Assembly: GCA_052143895.1 (NCBI GenBank)
Contig: JBKQRT010000039.1
Coordinates: 1 to 11,010 of the forward strand
Direction of reading: 5' to 3'
Origin: Bog-756 sp052143895
Lineage (GTDB): Bacteria > Actinomycetota > Acidimicrobiia > Acidimicrobiales > RAAP-2
Length of the DNA: 11,010 nucleotides
Positions 6,734 through 11,010 of this stretch are shown piece by piece. The stretch's first letter is position 1. Every line of letters starts with the position of its first letter. The notes beneath the pieces were generated by a model. The model was not told the origin of the DNA. It did no database searches and saw nothing but the letters and a program-made list of their open reading frames with translations. Position numbers and translations under genes: made by a program.

Positions 6734-6992
6734 AGGGTGACGTTGGTCGGGGGGAGGGTGACGTTGGCCGGGTCCGGGGGTGACGTTGGCCTGGTCGGGG
6801 GTGACGTTGGCCGGGCGGGGGGTGACGTTGCAACGAACATGGACCGGGGAAAAGGTGACGTTGCTCTGGGACTGGCATGGCCCAGGGTGACGTTGGTCTG
6901 GGCCGGGGTGACGACTAGTCGTATCGGAACGCCTGTCGGGCCGTCGGCCTACATCAGTTCGAATTCATGAAGGTGACGATTGGGGTGACGTC
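6734..6992 (+). repeat. Phased array of about ten GGTGACGTT repeats (iteron-like)
   Basis: Seven exact GGTGACGTT copies (6736, 6757, 6779, 6800, 6821, 6854, 6886) are followed by three variants (GGTGACGAC, GGTGACGAT, GGTGACGTC), all on the same strand. Most are preceded by GG or AG and followed by GG or GC, giving a fuller consensus near GGGTGACGTTGG. Start-to-start steps are 21, 22, 21, 21, 33, 32, 21, 65 and 12 bp, all near multiples of about 10.8 bp, so the copies face one side of the helix. Intervening bases are G-rich but not conserved. This resembles plasmid replication iterons or a multi-site operator, not a CRISPR array. No replication protein gene is in view. Confidence 0.8.
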
Positions 6993-7004
6993 GCTTCGGA
7001 ACAT

Positions 7005-7379
7005 GTGTCAGATGAACGGCCACCTACATTCCCGCGATCAGCCGACCCACAGGCCCGTGGAGTGGCCGTGAGCCGCGTCGAGACTTCCGAGGTCGGACCG
7101 ACCCACGGTCGACAACCACCAGCGTTAGTTCGCGGGATCGCGGTCGATTTGGCCAAGGTTGCGTCTCCATCAGGACGCGATCCCAACTACGAACCAACGG
7201 AGAGTGGCCATGCCCGACGCAGAGCGACTCGTGACCGGAACCACGATTGGGTCGAACGCCAGCTTTTGTCAGCTCCTCAACTGACAGACGACCGCTGGGA
7301 CAAGATCGCCAGAATCATTCATCGCCAGATCACCTCCGCCCGGGAATCGTCGAATGCCCCACCCTTCTTCGACGCCTGA
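7005..7379 (+). CDS. Small hypothetical protein beside the serine recombinase
   Basis: The frame opens at GTG 7005 (124 residues). A GTG at 7068 with GGAG five bases upstream is an equally good start (103 residues). The N-terminal half looks unstructured. The C-terminal part, DWVERQLLSAPQLTDDRWDKIARII, is the credible protein segment. From memory, short actinobacterial proteins with an LT-x4-IA-x2-I ending are often found next to integrases. The last 61 bp run antisense over the 3' end of the convergent recombinase gene, so the two genes share coding DNA. Codon use is mixed and less GC-rich than in the chromosomal genes, fitting element DNA. Function unknown. The conserved-looking end supports it as real; the start is uncertain. 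Confidence 0.5.
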   Translation: MSDERPPTFPRSADPQARGVAVSRVETSEVGPTHGRQPPALVRGIAVDLAKVASPSGRDPNYEPTESGHARRRATRDRNHDWVERQLLSAPQLTDDRWDKIARIIHRQITSARESSNAPPFFDA

Positions 7380-8710
7380 CGCACCACCACAGCCTCTACG
7401 ACAGAGGAAATCACCTGCCGCTTCTGCTCCACGCTGAGGTCGGGCCACGCTTCAGCCACATTCGTCGGACGGGTGGCAACTGCTACTTGCCGCCTCGTCC
7501 ACTCTGCCTGCTGACTGCGAAGCTCTGCCTCCTGAGTCTCGAGCTTGGCAATGGCCGGGAACACGACCTCCCCGGACAGTTCCCCATTGGTGAACGTGCT
7601 CATCAGCTCGGACTTGCGGCCGACGACCTCCCGGAGTTCCGCTGCCCCGCTCCATGGTTCAACGGTTGTTTCAACCTTGCGCTCAGACAGGTAGATCAGC
7701 ACAAGTTCCTCAACCAGGGGGTCAAGCGCCTTGCCCGAAATGGCATTCTTGCCACACCCCAAATCAGCAGTCGCTGGCCGACAAGCGTAGGCGTATGTCT
7801 GGTGACTGGTATCAGCGTTTCCGGTCATCCGCCGGGAGCAGTTTGCGCACCGCACGATCCCACTGAGTAGGTACTTCCGGCCGCCGGCCCGGGAGTGCTT
7901 ACCTGAGCGTTCGGGGTCGACCAGAACCGCTTTGACGGCTTCCCAGGTGCCATCGTCCAGAAGTGGTTCGATCAGCCCTCGTACGGGCTCTCCATTGGCG
8001 TCTAGCGCCTTCTTCCCTTGGTAGACCCGGTAGCCAGCCATGCGCGGCGAGAGAAGCATCGTCCTCATCACCTGCCGTCGCCAAGGGTGGCCGGCTGTTG
8101 TCAGAATCCCCTGTTCGTTCCACCGCCTGCAGATCGAGTGCATTGAGATACCGCCCAGAACATCAGCCGCTGCCTGGCGGACCAGAGCCGCTTCCTTCAG
8201 ATCGAGCGTCCGACGATCCGGCTTGTATCCGAATGGACGCCATCCTCCCGTTGGAACACCGGTCTGAGCCAACTCGAGGTGCTTGCGCCTGATCCTGCGT
8301 GATGTGTCCATCGAACTCTTGTTTGCGAAAGCCACCATCACCCGGGCCATCGTCCGGCCGTCTGAGGTTGAGAGGTCGATATCGGACTGGACCGTGGCGA
8401 AGACGAGACCTGGTCGGTCGTCAAAGATGCGAATGGCTCGTTCGAGGTCCACAGGCTGGCGGGCGAACCGATCGAGGTCATAGACCACAACACCGTCGAC
8501 CAGCCCGAGGTTGAGGTCATCCAGGAGCGCCTCGAACTCGGGCCGCACCACCTTCGTCTTGTAGGCCGACACGTCGTTGTCCACACGGACACTGGCTACG
8601 TCCCACCTCCGGCGCTTGGCTAGCGCCCGGCCGTCCTTCTCTTGTCTGGCGACACCGAGTCCCTGGCCTTCAGTGTCTTCCGAGATGCGGCAGTAGATGG
8701 AAACTCGCAT
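7319..8710 (-). CDS. Large serine recombinase (resolvase/invertase N-terminus, recombinase domain, zinc ribbon), probable element integrase
   Basis: The 463-residue protein has the layout of serine integrases. The catalytic domain (about 1-140) carries R8 and the nucleophile S10 in YCRIS, DLDRFAR (78-84) and SDGRTMARVM (116-125). A recombinase domain follows with GGWRPFGY (155-162). A zinc ribbon has C288, C291, C310 and C319, then an Ala/Glu/Gln-rich segment (about 370-430) likely to form the coiled coil of this class. Such enzymes join attP and attB through a 5'-phosphoserine link and leave attL and attR next to their own gene. The ATG at 8710 has AAGG seven bases upstream and lies 11 bp from the divergent repair gene, whose codon use changes at codon 28/29. 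Length and all key residues look complete, so it is probably active. It is most likely the integrase of this element, not an internal resolvase. Confidence 0.93.
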   Translation of the reverse strand: MRVSIYCRISEDTEGQGLGVARQEKDGRALAKRRRWDVASVRVDNDVSAYKTKVVRPEFEALLDDLNLGLVDGVVVYDLDRFARQPVDLERAIRIFDDRPGLVFATVQSDIDLSTSDGRTMARVMVAFANKSSMDTSRRIRRKHLELAQTGVPTGGWRPFGYKPDRRTLDLKEAALVRQAAADVLGGISMHSICRRWNEQGILTTAGHPWRRQVMRTMLLSPRMAGYRVYQGKKALDANGEPVRGLIEPLLDDGTWEAVKAVLVDPERSGKHSRAGGRKYLLSGIVRCANCSRRMTGNADTSHQTYAYACRPATADLGCGKNAISGKALDPLVEELVLIYLSERKVETTVEPWSGAAELREVVGRKSELMSTFTNGELSGEVVFPAIAKLETQEAELRSQQAEWTRRQVAVATRPTNVAEAWPDLSVEQKRQVISSVVEAVVVRQASKKGGAFDDSRAEVIWR

Positions 8711-8715
8711 ACGCT
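8710..8715 (+). promoter_or_regulatory. Possible -10 box for a leaderless HhH-GPD transcript
   Basis: TACGCT fits the actinobacterial TANNNT pattern and ends 6 bases before the ATG at 8722. No Shine-Dalgarno site precedes that ATG. If the transcript begins at the A of the start codon, this box is at the right distance. It overlaps the recombinase start codon. No -35 box is apparent. Confidence 0.35.
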
Positions 8716-8721
8716 GGCCTT

Positions 8722-9318
8722 ATGTCCCTCTATCTGAGCGGCGACGAAGCCGCAGATGAGCTTCTGAGCACGGACTCACTAGCACTTCTTTTAGGAATGG
8801 TACTTGACCAGCAGATCCCGCTCGAGCGGGCGTTCCGAGCGCCCTCCGACCTCCGCGAGCGCCTGGGGCGGCCGCTCGATGCATCGGAGCTCGCATCGAT
8901 GGACCCGGAGGCGCTCGCCACCCTGTTCAGCGAGAAGCCGGCACTGCACCGGTTCCCGAAGTCGATGGCCGGGCGCGTGCAGGAACTGTGTGCACGGATC
9001 GTCGACTCCTACGGCGGCGACGCCGCGGCGATCTGGAGCTCGGCGGCCGACGGGCGACAGCTGTTGGCTACCGTGAAGACGCTCCCCGGGTTCGGTGAGC
9101 AGAAGGCGCGCATTTTCGTCGCCCTGCTCGGCAAGCAGCTCGGCGTGCGGCCCCCCGGATGGGTGGAGGCCGCCGCGCCGTTTGGTCGACCGGAATCGTT
9201 CCTGTCGGTGGCCGACATCGACTCGCCCGAGGCGGCGGCCAAGGTCCGGCAGTACAAGCAGAAGGCGAAGGCGAAGGCGAGGGCCAAGGCCGAGGTGGGC
9301 GCCACCAAGGGTGCCTGA
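8722..9318 (+). CDS. HhH-GPD-type base-excision DNA repair protein, 5' end apparently supplied by the element
   Basis: The 198-residue protein belongs to a short actinobacterial HhH-GPD group related to DNA glycosylases. The N-terminus MSLYLSGDEAADELL and LLLGMVLDQQIPLERAF (22-38) match the usual first helices. The helix-hairpin-helix LPGFGEQKARIF (121-132) is the DNA-backbone contact. A Lys/Ala-rich tail (178-192) probably adds DNA affinity. I do not see the classic catalytic Asp or an Fe-S cysteine cluster, so enzymatic activity is uncertain. The first 28 codons have AT-rich third positions and the rest are strongly GC-rich, suggesting that integration replaced the original start while keeping the frame. 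The gene overlaps thiE by 8 nt, so transcription starting in the element may now drive both. The start is chosen for family fit; there is no ribosome binding site. Confidence 0.85.
   Translation: MSLYLSGDEAADELLSTDSLALLLGMVLDQQIPLERAFRAPSDLRERLGRPLDASELASMDPEALATLFSEKPALHRFPKSMAGRVQELCARIVDSYGGDAAAIWSSAADGRQLLATVKTLPGFGEQKARIFVALLGKQLGVRPPGWVEAAAPFGRPESFLSVADIDSPEAAAKVRQYKQKAKAKARAKAEVGATKGA
8795..8825. other. Probable attachment-site junction inside the HhH-GPD gene
   Basis: Codons 18-28 of the gene have G or C in the third position in only 2 of 11 cases and include CTA, TTA and GTA. Codons 29-48 have it in 19 of 20. The switch occurs at about 8806, at the codons for the LDQQ motif and 95 bp from the start of the divergent serine recombinase. 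The simplest reading is that element DNA ends here and supplies a replacement 5' end for the interrupted gene. The core cannot be set to the base without the other end or an empty site. Confidence 0.55.
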
Positions 9319-10015
9319 CCGCTTGGCCGGTCCGATCGTTCCGTGGGATCTGTCCGCACGGAGGCTCTACCTGTGCACACCTGATCGACCCGACCTCGCG
9401 GAGTTCGTGGACAGCTGCATCTCCGGAGGCGTGGACATCGTCCAGCTCCGCGAGAAACACCTCGGGGACGACGACCTGATGGACCGGGCGTCTGTCGTCC
9501 AACAGGTGTGCCGACGCCACCGGGTGCCGTTCATCCTCAACGACCGCCCCGACCTCGCCGCGCTCCTCGGCGCGGACGGCGTCCATGTGGGCCAGGACGA
9601 CACACCACCGTCGGTGGCCCGCCAGATCGTCGGCGTCGACGCCATCGTGGGCCTGTCGACGCATGCCCCCGCCGAACTGACCATCGCCTGTGGCGAGCGG
9701 GCAGTCGGGCGCTCGGAGGGAATGCCGGCCCCCGTGGATTACCTGTCTGCCGGGCCGGTGACGCCGACACCCACCAAGCCGGGACGCCCCGGGACGGGGC
9801 TCGCCTACGTCACCCAGGCGGTCCGACGGTCACCGTGGCCGGTGTGGGTGACCGGGGGCGTCGACCCGGGCACGGTGCCCGCCATGATCGACGCGGGAGC
9901 GCGCCATTTCGTGGTCGTGCGCTGGTTGACCGAGGCGACCGAGCCGGAGGTCAGTGCCCGGGCACTCCGCCTGGCGATCGACCTGGCGATCGACCAGGTG
10001 GCGGAGTCGTCCTGA
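9311..10015 (+). CDS. thiE: Thiamine phosphate synthase
   Basis: ThiE joins HMP-pyrophosphate and the thiazole phosphate to make thiamine monophosphate in the cytoplasm. The 234-residue protein carries the family signatures in order: QLREK (45-49), ILNDR (75-79) and GADGVHVGQDD (87-97) for Mg and pyrimidine binding, GLSTH (114-118), GPVTPTPTKPGRPGTGL (148-164) and WVTGGVDPGTV (179-189) with the Gly-rich phosphate site. It resembles a complete TIM barrel with a slightly long N-terminus. The GTG at 9311 overlaps the end of the HhH-GPD gene by 8 nt, pointing to translational coupling; a TTG at 9323 is an alternative start. No thiamine riboswitch or other thi genes are visible. The end contains a duplicated 12 bp unit (LAIDLAID), and the stop lies in a decamer repeat. 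Confidence 0.93.
   Translation: MPDRLAGPIVPWDLSARRLYLCTPDRPDLAEFVDSCISGGVDIVQLREKHLGDDDLMDRASVVQQVCRRHRVPFILNDRPDLAALLGADGVHVGQDDTPPSVARQIVGVDAIVGLSTHAPAELTIACGERAVGRSEGMPAPVDYLSAGPVTPTPTKPGRPGTGLAYVTQAVRRSPWPVWVTGGVDPGTVPAMIDAGARHFVVVRWLTEATEPEVSARALRLAIDLAIDQVAESS
9971..9994 (+). repeat. Tandem duplication CTGGCGATCGAC x2 in thiE
   Basis: Two identical 12 bp units encode LAID twice near the C-terminus of ThiE. The length is a multiple of three, so the frame is kept. Confidence 0.8.
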
Positions 10016-10039
10016 GTCGTCCTGAGTCGTCCTGAGTCG
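10004..10039 (+). repeat. Tandem decamer repeat around the thiE stop codon
   Basis: CCTGAGTCGT occurs twice, followed by CCTGAGTCGG and preceded by a partial GAGTCGT unit. The thiE TGA is in the first full copy and each further copy carries another TGA. It looks like a slippage product and could vary between strains. Confidence 0.8.
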
Positions 10040-10083
10040 GGCAGACGGATCAGCCCGGTGCTCGGGCGCCCAGCCGCCGACCC

Positions 10084-10100
10084 GCGCCGTCAAGCGGCGC
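10084..10100. terminator. Small GC hairpin between convergent thiE and exported-protein genes
   Basis: GCGCCG-TCAAG-CGGCGC forms a perfect 6 bp stem in the 98 bp between the two convergent genes. It has no U tract. It is a plausible but weak bidirectional terminator. Confidence 0.35.
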
Positions 10101-10113
10101 TGCTGGTCGCCGG

Positions 10114-10758
10114 TCAGCCGGAGGAGCCGACGCTGCCGCTGGACGGCGAGGTGACTACGCGGGATCCTGCCGGCAGCTGCACCCGCGGCGAGGTCCCGAC
10201 CTGGGAGATGACGAGCTGCACCGACGCGCTCTGCACGTTGAGCATGACCTCCGACATGTACTGACCGGAGACGGTGAAGGCGAACTTGCCCGTCTGACCC
10301 GACTTGGTCAGAGAGAACGAATAGGTGTTCCCCGACTGTTGGACGTTCTTCCCATGGCTCGCGTAGGCGAGGTAGCCGTGGACCGGGTCGAGGGCTTGGG
10401 CACCCTGGCTCGACTGCTTGTAGAAGATGAGGTGCTTGGTCGAGGAGTTGGTCGACACCGTGAGGCTCTGGAACTCCAGCGGGCCGATCACGTACACGTA
10501 GGTGCGCTTGTCCCCGCTCTGGATGTAGCCACCCAGCCGGTCAGGTGCCTGATAGGTCAGATAGTCGGTCTGCTTGCCCTCCGGCGTGCTCTCGGTCAGG
10601 ACCTCCGAGTAGTTGGGCGCGGTCAGCGTGTTGTCGACCGCCTGCTGCAACGGGACGTTGGTGGGCGACTGCACGACACCCAGCACGGCCCCGCCGGCAC
10701 CCACCGCGACCAGCAGCCCGAGCAGCAGCCAAGCGGTCATGGTTCGCGAATCGCTCAT
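10114..10758 (-). CDS. Hypothetical membrane-anchored exported protein
   Basis: The 214-residue protein has one hydrophobic segment at its start (about residues 9-29, WLLLGLLVAVGAGGAVLGVV), either a signal peptide or a membrane anchor. No lipobox Cys is present, so it is not a lipoprotein as read. The remainder is rich in Ser, Thr, Gln and alternating hydrophobic residues, for example TDYLTYQAPDRLGGYIQSGD, KRTYVYVIGPLEF and GKFAFTVSGQYMSEVMLNV. This suggests a beta-rich extracytoplasmic domain. The YQAPDR segment followed by strands is reminiscent of LolA/LppX-like lipid-binding folds, but that is only a resemblance. The ATG at 10758 is preferred because it places the hydrophobic segment near the N-terminus; an ATG at 10740 is also possible. 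It reads in the same direction as the acyl-CoA dehydrogenase upstream (stop at 10861, about 100 bp away). Confidence 0.75.
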   Translation of the reverse strand: MSDSRTMTAWLLLGLLVAVGAGGAVLGVVQSPTNVPLQQAVDNTLTAPNYSEVLTESTPEGKQTDYLTYQAPDRLGGYIQSGDKRTYVYVIGPLEFQSLTVSTNSSTKHLIFYKQSSQGAQALDPVHGYLAYASHGKNVQQSGNTYSFSLTKSGQTGKFAFTVSGQYMSEVMLNVQSASVQLVISQVGTSPRVQLPAGSRVVTSPSSGSVGSSG

Positions 10759-10860
10759 TGTGGGAACGCTACGCCAGTTCGGAGGACACGGAGTCGACCC
10801 GCTGTCCGGCGCAACCGAACCCGGTGCCACCTTCTGGTCGGACGCCTGTCACGCTCGGGC

Positions 10861-11010
10861 TCAGATTCCGATCCGCTGGGCCAGGAGCTCCCGGTGATAC
10901 GACGGGTCGCCCAGCATCAGCTCCGAGGACTTCGCCCGCTTGAAGTAGAGGTGGGCGGGGTGCTCCCAGGTGAAGCCGATGCCACCGTGGATCTGGATGT
11001 TCTCCGCCGC
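10861..11010 (-). CDS. Acyl-CoA dehydrogenase, C-terminal end, cut by the window edge
   Basis: The last 49 codons read AAENIQIHGGIGFTWEHPAH, then LYFKRAKSSELMLGD and a stop at 10863-10861. The QIHGGIGFTWEHPAH motif is the hallmark of the flavin-binding C-terminal helical domain of acyl-CoA dehydrogenases, which catalyse alpha,beta-desaturation of acyl-CoA thioesters. The ordinary motif H-GG-G-T-E is intact. The gene starts beyond the right edge. Substrate class cannot be judged from this fragment. Confidence 0.92.
   Translation of the reverse strand, partial: AAENIQIHGGIGFTWEHPAHLYFKRAKSSELMLGDPSYHRELLAQRIGI

Noticed and set aside
6552..6878. Pro/Arg-rich minus-strand proteins with repeated PGQRHP and RPTSP motifs
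   Set aside because: These are translations of the DNA repeat array in several frames. They lack ribosome binding sites and non-repeat content.
6734..6992. CRISPR array
   Set aside because: The repeat core is only 9-12 bp, spacers are about 10 bp and low in complexity, and no cas gene is in the window.
9804..9862. CGTCACCC and GGGTGACC in thiE as repeat copies
   Set aside because: They are isolated partial matches in conserved chromosomal coding sequence, with no phasing.

Overview
The window looks like the right-hand part of an integrated conjugative or mobilizable element, followed by its chromosomal flank, in a high-GC actinobacterium. Supporting signs are strong G/C bias at third codon positions, GTG and TTG starts, a MobF relaxase of the actinobacterial MLSIGKL type, an actinobacterial-style HhH-GPD protein, and a likely leaderless gene. 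Acidimicrobiia would fit, but that is inference.

Left part (1-1450, + strand): the C-terminal end of a XerC/D-like tyrosine recombinase runs off the left edge. It is followed by a decapitated Rhs fragment (RYYDPGTGQF core plus a variable His-rich tip) and, 19 bp later, a small gene with a good ribosome binding site. This has the layout of an orphan Rhs-CT toxin and its immunity gene. Hairpins at 1449-1464 and 1583-1610 separate it from the convergent relaxase gene.

Middle part (1388-7379): a large MobF relaxase-helicase gene on the minus strand fills 1716-5194. Its last part appears frameshifted in a six-G run. It is followed by about 1.8 kb of gene-poor DNA with one credible small gene (5979-6302, minus). 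This stretch is rich in a short repeat, core GGTGACGTT, in several clusters. The copies are spaced close to multiples of one DNA helical turn, and two copies lie inside the relaxase reading frame. The largest cluster (6734-6992) looks like an iteron or operator array.

Right part: a large serine recombinase (7319-8710, minus), the probable integrase, starts 11 bp from a divergent HhH-GPD DNA repair gene (8722-9318). The first 28 codons of the repair gene have low-GC, element-like codon use and the rest is strongly GC-rich. This suggests the element integrated inside that gene at the LDQQ codons and supplied a replacement 5' end. Ordinary chromosomal genes follow: thiE overlapping the repair gene by 8 nt, a membrane-anchored exported protein, and the C-terminus of an acyl-CoA dehydrogenase.

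Taken together, the serine recombinase would integrate and excise the element, the relaxase would process it for transfer, the repeats probably serve replication or regulation, and the Rhs pair is accessory cargo. The left end of the element is not in view, so whether the Rhs module and tyrosine recombinase belong to it is unknown.
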